53,768 nt of DNA, taken from positions 1 through 53,768 of the forward strand of contig JALUXG010000032.1 in the NCBI GenBank assembly GCA_027019085.1. Direction: 5' to 3'. The DNA is from Rhodanobacteraceae bacterium. Lineage in GTDB: Bacteria > Pseudomonadota > Gammaproteobacteria > Xanthomonadales > Rhodanobacteraceae. Positions within the stretch are counted from its first letter, which is position 1. The number at the start of each line of letters is the position of its first letter. Below are positions 1 to 8,939 of the stretch, piece after piece. The notes below the pieces were generated by a model, which did no database searches, had not been told where the DNA came from, and saw nothing but the letters and a program-made list of their open reading frames with translations. A program made the translations under genes and the position numbers.

Positions 1-100
1 CCGCTCTACAGACGAGGTCAGTGAAATACCTGCCTCAAGGAGCGAACGGCTTCCCCGGGAACGTGATCGGTATAAACCCGGAAGCGGGTGATTGCCAACG

Positions 101-224
101 TACAAGGAGGCCCGGAAGGGCCGACCGGGATGCCGCCTCTGGCCAGCCCCGTCACGGCTCCCGCCGTTCCCACAAAAAGCAGAGCAGTCTCCCCCTTGTA
201 GGAGGCCCGGAAGGGCCGACCGGA
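101..224. repeat. Two direct copies of a GTAG-type REP-like palindrome
   Basis: A 24-bp sequence (AGGAGGCCCGGAAGGGCCGA followed by CCGG) occurs at 105-128 and again at 200-223, same orientation, 95 bp apart. Each copy holds a perfect short hairpin, GGCCC-GGAA-GGGCC. The second copy is preceded by TTGT, giving the TGTAGGAG head typical of the GTAG class of repetitive extragenic palindromes found in Pseudomonas and Stenotrophomonas; the first copy has TACA instead. The copies lie just downstream of the symporter gene, the usual intergenic place for REPs. The family assignment is inferred from shape; no further copy was seen elsewhere in the window by eye. Confidence 0.6.
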
Positions 225-270
225 TAGACCACCACTCCCGCCGACACCGGGTTTACCGACAAGGGCATCA

Positions 271-1599
271 TCACGTCTCTGCGGTTGTGGCCTCCGCATC
301 CGCATCGCCGCGCATCTCGCTGCGTGCGATCACCACCGAGGCTGCCAGGTCGCCAGTGACATTGAGCGTGGTGCGCGACATGTCCAGCAGGCGGTCGATA
401 CCCAGCACCAGGCCGATGCCTTCCGGCGGGATGCCGAACATCGCCAGGATCATCGCGATCACCGGCAGCGACCCACCCGGCACGCCGGCCGCGCCGACGC
501 CGCCCAGTACGCAGACCAGCAGCACCAGCAGCTGCTGCGCCAGGCTCAGGTCGACGCCGAAGAACTGCGCCAGGAACAGCACCGTGACGCCCTCGTACAG
601 CGCCGTGCCGTTCATGTTCGCGGTGGCACCCAGGGTGCACACGAAGCGGGCCACGCTGCGCGGCACGCCCAGGTTCTTTTCCGCAGCGCGCAGGGTGGTC
701 GGCAACGTGGCACTGCTCGACGAGGTCGAGAAAGCCGTCACCATGGCGGTTTCCGAGCCGCCGAAGAAACGCTTCAGCGGCATCCTGCCCAGGGTTCGCA
801 CCAGCAGGGGCAGCACCACGAAGAGCTGGATGCCCAGTGCCAGCAACACCACGCCGACGTAGCGCGCCAGTTGCACCAGCACGTCCCAACCCATGCGCGC
901 GGTCAGCGTGAACAGCAGGGCTGCCACCGCGTAGGGCGCGATGCGGATCACCCATTCGATCAGCTTCAGGCTGATGTCGTAGATCCCCTGCATGGTGCCG
1001 ACGAAGGTGCGGGTGCCCTCGTTGCGTACCACGGCGGCGGCAATGCCGAACATCAGGGCAAAGAACATCACGCCCAGCAGGTTGCCGTCGGCCGCCGCGC
1101 GCACCGGATTGCGCGGCACGATGCCGAGCAGCATCTCGCGCGCGGAAATGGCTTCGCGGCGCGCGGCGATCTCACTGGCGCGATGGCCGGCCTCGGCCAG
1201 CAATTGCTTGCCCACCTCCGGCGAAACGCCCAGACCCGGCTGGAACAGGTTGACCAGGATCAGGCCGATGGCGACCGCCAGCGCGGTGACGCCGAGGATC
1301 CACAGCAGGGTCTTGAAGCCCAGCCGCCCCAGCGCGCGCGGATCGCCGATCTCCACCACGCCGAGCACCAGCGCCGAGAACACCAGCGGAATGACCAGCA
1401 TGAACAGCAGGCGCAGGAACAGCTCACCGATCGGCTGGCTGACATAGGTGACCACGTCATCGAGCCAGACGGCATCACGCGCCAGGGCGTAACACGCCAA
1501 ACCCGCCAGCGCGCCGACCAGGAAGCCGATGAGCATGCGGGTGTGCATCGACATGCCGCGCGAAGAAGACGGGCTGGTTGTTTCATCGGTGGTGGTCAT
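271..1599 (-). CDS. Dicarboxylate/amino acid:cation symporter (DAACS family)
   Basis: Encodes 442 residues, a normal length for the sodium/proton-coupled glutamate/C4-dicarboxylate carriers. It is an inner-membrane protein of about eight membrane helices with two re-entrant hairpins. Visible family signatures are the serine-rich hairpin tip SSSSATLPTT near residue 298, the NMNGTALYE motif of helix 7 that binds cation and substrate, and the GGVGAAGVPGG stretch of the second hairpin. The C-terminal helix carries LDMSRTTLNVTGD, matching the substrate-binding RTxxNVxGD region. It starts with ATG 70 bp downstream of batD on the same strand, so read-through from the Bat operon is possible, but function gives no link. 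The exact substrate (glutamate, aspartate, succinate) cannot be told from sequence. Confidence 0.9.
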   Translation of the reverse strand: MTTTDETTSPSSSRGMSMHTRMLIGFLVGALAGLACYALARDAVWLDDVVTYVSQPIGELFLRLLFMLVIPLVFSALVLGVVEIGDPRALGRLGFKTLLWILGVTALAVAIGLILVNLFQPGLGVSPEVGKQLLAEAGHRASEIAARREAISAREMLLGIVPRNPVRAAADGNLLGVMFFALMFGIAAAVVRNEGTRTFVGTMQGIYDISLKLIEWVIRIAPYAVAALLFTLTARMGWDVLVQLARYVGVVLLALGIQLFVVLPLLVRTLGRMPLKRFFGGSETAMVTAFSTSSSSATLPTTLRAAEKNLGVPRSVARFVCTLGATANMNGTALYEGVTVLFLAQFFGVDLSLAQQLLVLLVCVLGGVGAAGVPGGSLPVIAMILAMFGIPPEGIGLVLGIDRLLDMSRTTLNVTGDLAASVVIARSEMRGDADAEATTAET

Positions 1600-1669
1600 G
1601 GTGCGCAGGGTCTCGCAGGTGGCCTGCGCCCCAGTCTACCCGGTGCAGGGGGTAGCGACGATGTCCCGG

Positions 1670-3436
1670 TCAGCGGTGCCGCGGATACAGCGGTGGCAAC
1701 GCATCATCGCCGGGGTGCCCTGCGGAATCGCGCCATGCCAGACCCTTGTCGAACGCCTTCGCCAGCTTCCCGGACAGGTCGTCATGATCGGACCGTTGCG
1801 CATAGAGTGTCTGTTGCAGGGCCTCGATCGCCTGTGGCTGGGTTCCCTCCTGGAGCATGGCGGCCAACTGCGAAAGGCCCTGCACGGCAGGACGCTCACT
1901 GCGTGCCCACGCCAGCAGGGTACTTGCGCACGCCTTCAGGTCATTTCGCCGTACCGCGGCAATGAATGCATTGCGCAGACTGCGTGTACGCACTTCCGGT
2001 TGCGGTTCCCGGAATTGTCCCTGCATGGCCGCCTTGTGCCGTCGCCATCGCCACCACACGAGAAGAATGACGATCACCGTCAACAGCCACAGGCCACCAA
2101 GGACCCATGCCACGGTCCGCCATACCGAAAGTTCGGGTGACCGGACCCCGGCCAAGGCAGCACTACTGCCTGGTCCGGGCGATGCCCTCGTTGCGGCCAA
2201 CACAGACCCGGCAGCCGTGCTCGTCGTTGCCGGGCCTGCCTGTGCCGTCGGCGCCGACCCGGTAGCTGCAGGCGCCGCCGCATGCCCGGCAACGACCGTA
2301 AGGGTCTGCTGCGGGATGCTTGCGGTTTCGACGCGGTTGTCGACCACGTTCCACCACTGCAGCGTGATCGCCGGCAGTGTGAGCGTACCGGGACGGTCGG
2401 GCACCACCGCAAAACTCCGGGTGCGTGACCCGGTCAGCCAGGAACCGCTGCTGTGCGTCACATCCTGCGACTTGCCCGGATAGACATCCGCACCGGAAAG
2501 TGGCGGCAATGCCGGTTCGGGCAGTGCCGATGCCATCAGCCCGGTCGCCCCGATGCGCAGGGTGAGCGTGATCGGCTGTCCCACCTGTACCTTGCCGCTG
2601 GCAGGCCAGCCGTCCAGGTTCAAGGCAAGCTGCCTAGCCGGCAACCAGGCACCCGCCGGCGCGGATGACGGCCGAGGTCGCACCGTGAGTACCTGCTCGC
2701 CCGAGCGCGCGGATACCGGTTTTACATTGCCGAAGAAGCCCCCCAGCTGGCTGTTGACCATCATCTGGCCCTGGAACACCATCGGCGGAATCACCAGTTT
2801 GCCGGCATGTTCGGGCACCACGGCGAAACGCTGTTCGGCGACGAGATAGCTTTCGCCGCCGCGCACGGTCTGGTAACGCTGCATGCGCCCCATCTGCATG
2901 ACACTGGCACCGACGATGTTCGGGACCGGCGGACTGCCGCTGACCAGGGCATCGCGGTAGAAAAGCCGCACATCCATGACGACCTGCTCCCCCACATATG
3001 GAGTATGACTGCTGAGCGAGACCTGGATGAAAACCGGGTCCCCGGGTTTGCCCGAAGCGCTGGTCGATCCCTGCGCCACGTGCAGGACCAGGGGGGCAGT
3101 GTGCTGGTTGCCCAGCGTCAGTGAAGGAATGCGAATGATACCGGCATGCAGCGGACGCAATTGAATCTGCAGCGCCGAAGACGACTGCACCTGACCGTTT
3201 ACCCAGCTTTGCTCGGACGTCCTTGCCTGGCCGAGCACCTGGAAATCCTTCTGCAGCGGAGACAGGTCCGGCGCCGACGGCAGCGAAGCACCCGGGGTCC
3301 GCAGGGTAAGTGTCACCGTGTCACCCAGACTGACCTGATTGCGGTCGAGACTCGCTTGCACGCCCGCAGCCTGCACGGCAGTCAGTGCCAGGCACAACAT
3401 CACGGCCAGGCCAATTCGCAGCCGTATATGCATCAT
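1670..3436 (-). CDS. batD: BatD-like protein (oxygen-tolerance family)
   Basis: Encodes 588 residues with an N-terminal signal peptide (hydrophobic stretch at residues 8-24, cleavage near AQA/AGV), a long periplasmic part of repeated beta-sandwich character, and a C-terminal membrane helix near residues 440-465 (AWVLGGLWLLTVIVILLVWW) followed by a basic cytoplasmic tail. This is the BatD architecture: the protein works with BatA and BatB, whose VWA domains are also membrane-anchored. The role of Bat proteins is unsettled; proposals are aerotolerance, envelope stress or metal-protein assembly together with the MoxR AAA+ ATPase. The start ATGATG overlaps the batB stop by 4 bp, making this the last gene of the tightly coupled operon. 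An alanine/threonine-rich low-complexity stretch precedes the membrane helix. Confidence 0.87.
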   Translation of the reverse strand: MMHIRLRIGLAVMLCLALTAVQAAGVQASLDRNQVSLGDTVTLTLRTPGASLPSAPDLSPLQKDFQVLGQARTSEQSWVNGQVQSSSALQIQLRPLHAGIIRIPSLTLGNQHTAPLVLHVAQGSTSASGKPGDPVFIQVSLSSHTPYVGEQVVMDVRLFYRDALVSGSPPVPNIVGASVMQMGRMQRYQTVRGGESYLVAEQRFAVVPEHAGKLVIPPMVFQGQMMVNSQLGGFFGNVKPVSARSGEQVLTVRPRPSSAPAGAWLPARQLALNLDGWPASGKVQVGQPITLTLRIGATGLMASALPEPALPPLSGADVYPGKSQDVTHSSGSWLTGSRTRSFAVVPDRPGTLTLPAITLQWWNVVDNRVETASIPQQTLTVVAGHAAAPAATGSAPTAQAGPATTSTAAGSVLAATRASPGPGSSAALAGVRSPELSVWRTVAWVLGGLWLLTVIVILLVWWRWRRHKAAMQGQFREPQPEVRTRSLRNAFIAAVRRNDLKACASTLLAWARSERPAVQGLSQLAAMLQEGTQPQAIEALQQTLYAQRSDHDDLSGKLAKAFDKGLAWRDSAGHPGDDALPPLYPRHR

Positions 3437-5388
3437 GGTCCACCTCGTTGCGTGTCCGCCGGCGGCATGCGGGCCTCACGCTGCATCCGGCGTTGGTACT
3501 CCAGCATGAACTTGTTGCGCAGCAGTCCGCCGGGATCATCCGGCACCTGCTGCAGGGCCTGGAGCATGGCAGCCGGCAGGCGCTTGCCCTGCGCCCCCGC
3601 TGCCTGGGCAGCCTGGCCCAGGTTGTAGGGCTTGACGTGCGCCATCTGGCTGTCGATCTGCTTGCCGATGGCCTGCTGCAGGCGCACCTGTTCTCCGGCA
3701 CTGGCGGCATGCCCTGGTTGCGCACCGGATGCGGCCTGCCCGTGTGAAGGCTGCCCGCGATCCGGCGCCTGCTTGCCTTCCCGTGATGTGGAGGACGAAC
3801 CGTTCCCGGCTAAAGCACTGCCCTGGCCGGCAGACGTTGACTGTCGGGCATGGCTGTCTGGCTTCTGACCCTGCTTCCCTTTCGCACCCTTGTTCCCGGA
3901 CGAAGAACCGGATGTGCTACCACCCTGCTTGCCACCGCTTCCGGCGTTCTTTTGCCCCTGTTTTCCTGCGCCCGATGCATGCGCTCCCGCATGGTGTTTG
4001 CCGGTCCCGCCCTGCTGGGGTTGGTTTTTCCGGTGCTTGCGCAGCCAGTCGAGTATGGCCTTGCGGTTGATGCGGGCATCGGCGAGATTGGGGTCTTGCG
4101 CAAGTGCCTGGTCGTAGGCGGCAATGGCCTGCTTGTAGCGATGCAGCCGTGCCAGGGCGTTGCCGAGGTTGTAGCGGTTGACGGCACCGGGAGCCCTGGC
4201 AAAGGACCGCGCAGCCTTCCCGTAATCGCCGGCGCGGTATTGGGCCGTGCCGCGCAATGCCGGATTGTGCGCCAGGCGTGCAGCTTCAGCCAGATGGCCC
4301 TGCGCCAGTGCACGGGCGGCCTGCTGGTCCGGGGTCAGCCAGGCATCGCGCCAGCCCGAGGCATGCGCCAGTGACGGCATGCCCGCAAACATGAACACTG
4401 CCAGCAGCATCGGCATGCCGCGCCGGAATCCAAGTACGGCCAGGATCAGCAGCGGAAGCAGGAGCCAGTATCCTGCATCGCGCCAGTGCGTTGATGCACG
4501 TGCCGAACGCACGACTCCGTCATGCCGTGGCAATTGTGCAGCCAGGGCATGGATGTCTGCCGCACCCGGCGTCATCGGGACATAGTCGCCCCCACCGGCG
4601 CGGGCAAGGGCGCGCAGGGACGCATCATCCCTGCGTGCCAGCAGTGTCCTGCCGTCCGGGCCGGTCGCAAACGTGCCGTTTTCACCCGGATACGGGCCCC
4701 CCTTGGTCGTCCCTGCACCGAGAACGGAAACCGTGTAGCCCCTCGCATGCGCTTCCCGGGCCGCCTTCAGTGCCGCACTGTCGGCATGATCATCGATCAC
4801 CACAATCGATCCGTGATGCATCCCGGCATCGGCCAGCAGGCGTGTCGCGCGACGGATGCCGGAGGCCGTATTGTCGCCGGGTACCGGCATGGTGTCGGGT
4901 GCCAGCGCCTGGACCAGTGCATCCAGGGCATCGGCATCGCGGGTCAGGGGGGCCACGGTGAACGATGCCCCGGCATAGGCAACCAGACCGTTCTGGCCGG
5001 CCTTGTTGGCATCGAGAAGCGCCATGATCTTGTATCGCACCCGGGACAGACGGTCCGGCGCGAGATCCTGGGCCAGCATGCGGCGCGACATGGACACGGC
5101 AATGACCTGTGCACTGCGGCTGGCGAAAACCGGTTCAGGCACGCGCTGCCAGCTCGGCCCGGCCATGGCCAGGGTGGCCAGCGTCCAGGCCAGCAGGGCA
5201 CCGATCAGCAAACCGTTCCCGCGTCGCCTGCCGCCAGCGACCAGATAGGGCATCAGCCGCGGGTCCACCAGTCGTCGCAAAACAGTGGGCCCATCCATGC
5301 GACGCCACATCATTGCGATGAAGGGCAGCCCGATGCCCGCAAGCAACCACCACGGCCGAAGAAAGTGGAACGATTCCAGTGCCGTCAT
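3433..5388 (-). CDS. batB: BatB/BatC fusion: VWA domain plus TPR, membrane protein
   Basis: Encodes 651 residues from the ATG at 5388, chosen because it overlaps the batA stop by 4 bp (ATGA) and gives the family N-terminus. Order: two membrane helices (about 12-30 and 60-78), a VWA domain (about 93-290), further membrane helices (about 295-335), a TPR segment (about 365-455, including AVNRYNLGNALARLHRYKQA), a low-complexity linker rich in Gly, Ser, Gln and Lys (about 460-580), and a C-terminal tail. BatB and BatC are separate proteins in Bacteroides but are commonly fused in gammaproteobacteria. Odd feature: the metal-binding DxSxS motif expected in the VWA domain reads S99-M-S-R-R103, so the first Asp and last Ser are lost, while LAQDLAPDRL after it is conserved. 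The VWA fold probably does not hold a metal ion here. Confidence 0.85.
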   Translation of the reverse strand: MTALESFHFLRPWWLLAGIGLPFIAMMWRRMDGPTVLRRLVDPRLMPYLVAGGRRRGNGLLIGALLAWTLATLAMAGPSWQRVPEPVFASRSAQVIAVSMSRRMLAQDLAPDRLSRVRYKIMALLDANKAGQNGLVAYAGASFTVAPLTRDADALDALVQALAPDTMPVPGDNTASGIRRATRLLADAGMHHGSIVVIDDHADSAALKAAREAHARGYTVSVLGAGTTKGGPYPGENGTFATGPDGRTLLARRDDASLRALARAGGGDYVPMTPGAADIHALAAQLPRHDGVVRSARASTHWRDAGYWLLLPLLILAVLGFRRGMPMLLAVFMFAGMPSLAHASGWRDAWLTPDQQAARALAQGHLAEAARLAHNPALRGTAQYRAGDYGKAARSFARAPGAVNRYNLGNALARLHRYKQAIAAYDQALAQDPNLADARINRKAILDWLRKHRKNQPQQGGTGKHHAGAHASGAGKQGQKNAGSGGKQGGSTSGSSSGNKGAKGKQGQKPDSHARQSTSAGQGSALAGNGSSSTSREGKQAPDRGQPSHGQAASGAQPGHAASAGEQVRLQQAIGKQIDSQMAHVKPYNLGQAAQAAGAQGKRLPAAMLQALQQVPDDPGGLLRNKFMLEYQRRMQREARMPPADTQRGGP

Positions 5389-6374
5389 GCCGTGACCTCC
5401 CTGCCGCTGTCGCCCTTGCGCCACAGCGACAGCATCGCGAGCAGCATCGCGGCGCCCAGCGGCCACGGATAGAGCGGTGTGCGGGGCCGGCGCAGGATCC
5501 TGCCCTGCTGCGTGGGCTCCTGGGCATTGATGGCGCGGTAGGCCGCAGCCAGTTGCCGGGTGTCGGTCGCGCGGTAGAACTGACCGCCGGTAAGCCGGGC
5601 GATGCGCTTGAGTACCGTGGCATCCAGCCCGGATGCCGGATTGCCGAAAATGTTGGCGAAAGGACCCTGCATGAGCGGTTGCTGCGCACCGATGCCAATG
5701 GTGTAGATGCGCACGCCCGCGGCACGCGCGATGCGTGCGGCTTCTGTCGGGCTCAGACTGCCGGCATTGTTGACGCCGTCGGTCAGCAGGACCAGGACTC
5801 GTTCGCTTTCGGGCAACTTGCGCAACCTGCGTACGGCGATCGCTATGGCATCGCCAATCGCTGTATTGGACCCGGCCAGCCCGACGGCCACATCGCGCAG
5901 TTGCGCCTTGACTGCATCCAGATCGTAGGTCAGGGGCGTGACCAGGTAGGCGTGCGTGCCGAAAAGAATGAGGCCGACCTCATCGCCCTCCCGGCGATCG
6001 ATGAAATCACCGGCAATGGCGCGCACGGCTGCAAAACGGCTGACCGGATGGCCATCGAGCTGCATGTCCTGCGTGGTCATGCTGCCGGACATGTCCACCG
6101 CCAGCATGATGCCGCGGCCACTGCGTGATTGCGCAGAAGGAGGGCCGAGCCACTGCGGACGCGCCGCTGCCACGACCAGCGCGCACCAGGCCAGCAGCCA
6201 CAGTCCGCCGCGCCACCCGTGCACCAGTCCTCTTGCGGACCCGCCACCGGGAAGGTTGAGTCCGTGATAGGGAAGCTGCAAGGCCTGGGCAGGCGAACGC
6301 GGCGGCAGGATGCGGTAGGCAAACCAGGGTAGCGGCAATGCCAGCAACATCCACGGCCAGGCCAGGTCAAACAT
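5385..6374 (-). CDS. batA: BatA-like VWA-domain membrane protein
   Basis: Encodes 329 residues from the ATG at 6374 (MFDLAWPW), the start that gives the normal BatA N-terminus; the in-frame codons further up lie inside the previous gene. Two N-terminal membrane helices (about 5-22 and 58-72) precede a VWA domain with an intact metal-ion-dependent adhesion site: D94-M-S-G-S98, a Thr in the middle of the domain, and LLTDGVNN. A C-terminal membrane helix near residues 305-322 (LYPWPLGAAMLLAMLSLW) completes the family pattern. The gene overlaps its upstream neighbour (DUF4381) by 8 bp and batB by 4 bp, so translation is probably coupled along the operon. It most likely pairs with BatB in the inner membrane and with the MoxR ATPase. 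Confidence 0.87.
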   Translation of the reverse strand: MFDLAWPWMLLALPLPWFAYRILPPRSPAQALQLPYHGLNLPGGGSARGLVHGWRGGLWLLAWCALVVAAARPQWLGPPSAQSRSGRGIMLAVDMSGSMTTQDMQLDGHPVSRFAAVRAIAGDFIDRREGDEVGLILFGTHAYLVTPLTYDLDAVKAQLRDVAVGLAGSNTAIGDAIAIAVRRLRKLPESERVLVLLTDGVNNAGSLSPTEAARIARAAGVRIYTIGIGAQQPLMQGPFANIFGNPASGLDATVLKRIARLTGGQFYRATDTRQLAAAYRAINAQEPTQQGRILRRPRTPLYPWPLGAAMLLAMLSLWRKGDSGREVTA

Positions 6375-6843
6375 GCCGCGCCTCCCGGACCGCCTTGCGG
6401 ACCCAGTCCCGGACGGCTGCAATGGTCACCTCCGGATCGACCCTGCTGTCGGGGTCGTACAAGGCCTGTTGCAATGTATCGAACACGCTCGGGTCAACAC
6501 CACGCGGCGCGTGCTCTTGCAGGTACGCGGACCAGGCCTTGCCTTCCAGATGCAGCGCGTCCGGATCGCGCAGGCGGGCGGCGCGGCGCAGCCAGGCGGA
6601 CAGGTCGGCCAGCCATTGCTGAACATCGCCCGTGCGCGCAAACACTTCCTGCGATGCAGACATTTCCTGATCGATGCTTCGCCAGCGTCGGGCGCGCGCC
6701 TGACGACGAAGCAGCCAGATCACCAGCACCAATGCTGACACCAGCACCACCGCGCCAAGCACCCACCAGCCGTAGGCAGGAGGCCACCAGGATGGCGGCG
6801 GCGGCGGGTGGATATCCCGCAATACCGGACCCTGCGGATTCAT
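6367..6843 (-). CDS. DUF4381 domain protein of the Bat/MoxR operon
   Basis: Encodes 158 residues. A proline-rich start (residues 12-17) leads into one membrane helix (about 25-46, WWVLGAVVLVSALVLVIWLL), then a basic, helical cytoplasmic part containing the WLADLSAWLRRAARL and GKAWSAYL segments typical of DUF4381. Proteins of this family sit between the DUF58 gene and batA in gammaproteobacterial moxR operons; their function is unknown. Start and end overlap the neighbours by 4 and 8 bp, so this is a translationally coupled operon member. The family assignment is from recalled pattern and context. Confidence 0.82.
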   Translation of the reverse strand: MNPQGPVLRDIHPPPPPSWWPPAYGWWVLGAVVLVSALVLVIWLLRRQARARRWRSIDQEMSASQEVFARTGDVQQWLADLSAWLRRAARLRDPDALHLEGKAWSAYLQEHAPRGVDPSVFDTLQQALYDPDSRVDPEVTIAAVRDWVRKAVREARHV

Positions 6844-7793
6844 GCCCGCACCCCCGGCAAACTGATGTCCATCAGCGTTGCCACCTCGGCCAGTGGATCG
6901 ACCACCGTATCGACCTGCCGGTTCGGTATGCCCAGCGTCTTGAGCATGTGCTGCAATGCGCGGCTGTCGTGGCCCAGGGCATCGTGGAACCGGACCCGCG
7001 AGACTTGCGACTGCAGGTCGACCATTGCAACCTGGCCATCGATGGCCATGGGGTAGCTCCCCGGTGCGGGCAGCGCGATTTCGATGGCGTCGTTGACCAG
7101 CAACACGCCCAATCGTGCATGACGGCGCAAAGCCACCAGCCGCGCGCGCACTTCGGGATCGACTCCGAAACCGTCGGTGACCAGCAACGTCCGGGTACCA
7201 CCGCGTACCAGTGGGGCAATGCGTCGCAGGGCCTGGCCCAGGGATTCAGGTTCGGGCGATGGCCCGGGATCGCGTGTACTTTCACGCGTGAGTGCATGCA
7301 GGATCGCCAGGGCACCGCGCGATCCGGTTTGCGGATGCACCAGCAGCCGCTGGCGACCGAAACTTGTCAGCCCAACCCGCATGCCCGTCGCCGCAGCCAA
7401 CCATACGGCCAGGGCCGCTGCACGCGCCGCCTGGACCGACTTGAAGCGCCGTCGGGTACCGAAATGCATGGTATCGCGGTCATCGAGCAGCACCAGCAGC
7501 CTGCGCTCGTGGTCCTCCTGGAACACCTTGGTGTGCAGGCGCCCGCTGCGTGCCGTCAGGCGCCAATCCAGCCTGCGCACGTCATCCCCGGGCTGGTAGG
7601 CACGTGATTCGAGATAGTCCATGCCCCGTCCGCGTTGCATGGAAACATGGGCGCCGGCCTGCACGCTGTGCACCCGGTCGAGCGGTGCGGTCAGCTTGCG
7701 CGGCAGAATGCGACGCAAGGCGATCAGCTCGTCACGCGTGGCATGGGTGATGCCCTGTGCTGCCTGCATGGTCGTGATCGTCATGCCGCTCAC
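6840..7793 (-). CDS. DUF58 domain protein (MoxR-associated)
   Basis: Encodes up to 317 residues. The diagnostic DUF58 block is present: RGRGMDYLESRAYQPGDDVR followed by RLDWRLTAR (about residues 55-83), then the VWA-like fold with LLVLLDDRDTMHF. DUF58 proteins are partners of MoxR AAA+ ATPases, which are thought to remodel VWA-type clients. The first codon is GTG at 7793, whose GTGA overlaps the moxR stop; an ATG three codons later (7784) is an equally possible start. No membrane helix is evident, so it should be cytoplasmic. Confidence 0.87.
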   Translation of the reverse strand: MSGMTITTMQAAQGITHATRDELIALRRILPRKLTAPLDRVHSVQAGAHVSMQRGRGMDYLESRAYQPGDDVRRLDWRLTARSGRLHTKVFQEDHERRLLVLLDDRDTMHFGTRRRFKSVQAARAAALAVWLAAATGMRVGLTSFGRQRLLVHPQTGSRGALAILHALTRESTRDPGPSPEPESLGQALRRIAPLVRGGTRTLLVTDGFGVDPEVRARLVALRRHARLGVLLVNDAIEIALPAPGSYPMAIDGQVAMVDLQSQVSRVRFHDALGHDSRALQHMLKTLGIPNRQVDTVVDPLAEVATLMDISLPGVRA

Positions 7794-8785
7794 GGCAACG
7801 GCACACGCTCCACGATGCGCGTGATGGCATCGTCCGGGCGCACACCCGAAGCCTCCGCTTCGTAACTGAGCAGGATCCGGTGCCTGAGCACCGGGTGGAT
7901 GACGTCATGCACGTCGTCGGGAAGCACGTAGTCACGTCCGTGCAGCCAGGCGCGGACACGGGCGCATCGGTCCAGGGCGATGGTGCCACGCGGACTGGCG
8001 CCCCATTCGATCCATGAAGCGAGCTCCGGATCGTACGACCCTGCATCGCGTGTAGCCAACACCAATTCCGTGACATAGCGTTCGAGTGCGGGCGACGCAT
8101 GCACGTCGAGAGCGGCCTGGCGTGCCGCGAAAATCTCGTTCTGCGTGACCCGTTGCTGCACTGCTATGGGCTCATTTCCGGTCTTGCGAGCCTGACGCCT
8201 GGCCAGCTGCAGAATCGCCTGTTCGGCCTCGGCATCGGGGTAGCCTATGGTGACGTGCATGAGGAACCGGTCCAGTTGCGCTTCGGGCAAGGCAAAGGTG
8301 CCCTCGTGTTCGATCGGATTCTGTGTGGCCATCACCAGGAAAAGATCCGGCAGTGGCCAGCTGCGCTGCCCGATGGTGATCTGCCGTTCCCCCATGGCCT
8401 CAAGCAGCGCCGACTGCACCTTGGCCGGAGCCCGGTTGACCTCATCGGCCAGTACGATGTTGTGAAACAGCGGTCCGCGCTCGAACTCGAACGTGCCACT
8501 TTGCGGACGGAAGATGTCGGTGCCGGTCAGATCGGCCGGCAGAAGGTCGGGGGTGAACTGGATACGATGAAAATCCGCCTCGATCCTTTGCGCCAGCGCC
8601 TTGACGGCCGTGGTCTTGGCCAGGCCTGGCGCGCCTTCGACCAGCAGGTGTCCGTCAGCGAGTAGGGCGATCAACAGGCTTTCAACCAGCGTCGTCTGGC
8701 CGATGATGCTCTGCCCCAGTGCATCACGCAGGCTGACAAAGACATCATGCAACGATCGTTCGGCTTGTGGAGCTCGGTTTTCCAT
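7790..8785 (-). CDS. moxR: MoxR family AAA+ ATPase
   Basis: Encodes 331 residues from the ATG at 8785 (MENRAPQ), which fits the usual MoxR length; an earlier in-frame start at 8833 would add 16 basic residues and is less likely. Walker A is GAPGLAKT (residues 51-58), Walker B VLADEVNR near residue 113, and sensor 1 falls in the ATQNPIEHEGT segment. The C-terminal lid has the MoxR WIEWGASPRGT block. The protein is an ATP-driven chaperone-like remodelling factor and is the first gene of the moxR-DUF58-DUF4381-batA-batB/C-batD operon. Between it and pilQ lies only the pilQ terminator, so the operon promoter must be in 8786-8882, but none could be picked with confidence. Confidence 0.92.
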   Translation of the reverse strand: MENRAPQAERSLHDVFVSLRDALGQSIIGQTTLVESLLIALLADGHLLVEGAPGLAKTTAVKALAQRIEADFHRIQFTPDLLPADLTGTDIFRPQSGTFEFERGPLFHNIVLADEVNRAPAKVQSALLEAMGERQITIGQRSWPLPDLFLVMATQNPIEHEGTFALPEAQLDRFLMHVTIGYPDAEAEQAILQLARRQARKTGNEPIAVQQRVTQNEIFAARQAALDVHASPALERYVTELVLATRDAGSYDPELASWIEWGASPRGTIALDRCARVRAWLHGRDYVLPDDVHDVIHPVLRHRILLSYEAEASGVRPDDAITRIVERVPLP

Positions 8786-8882
8786 GATGCGTGTTCTCGT
8801 GTGATCCGGGCCGCGTGCTTTTTTGCGGTGCAAGGCACTGTAACGACAACGAGTGCGTGCAAAAGTTTATTTTGCGGCCCCA

Positions 8883-8916
8883 AAAAACAAAGAGGCGGCC
8901 CGTACGGACCGCCTCT
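8883..8916 (-). terminator. Rho-independent terminator of the pil operon
   Basis: Read on the minus strand just after the pilQ stop, AGAGGCGG pairs with CCGCCTCT around an imperfect inner stem, followed by TTGTTTTTTG. It insulates the pil operon from the moxR operon on the same strand. Confidence 0.9.
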
Positions 8917-8939
8917 TGCACGCATGCTTGCCGCTGGGT

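Noticed and set aside
152-955. Overlapping frames in 18-955 on both strands
   Set aside because: They overlap the symporter in other frames or the REP repeats; the residue composition (Arg, Pro, Gly) is that of random GC-rich translation.
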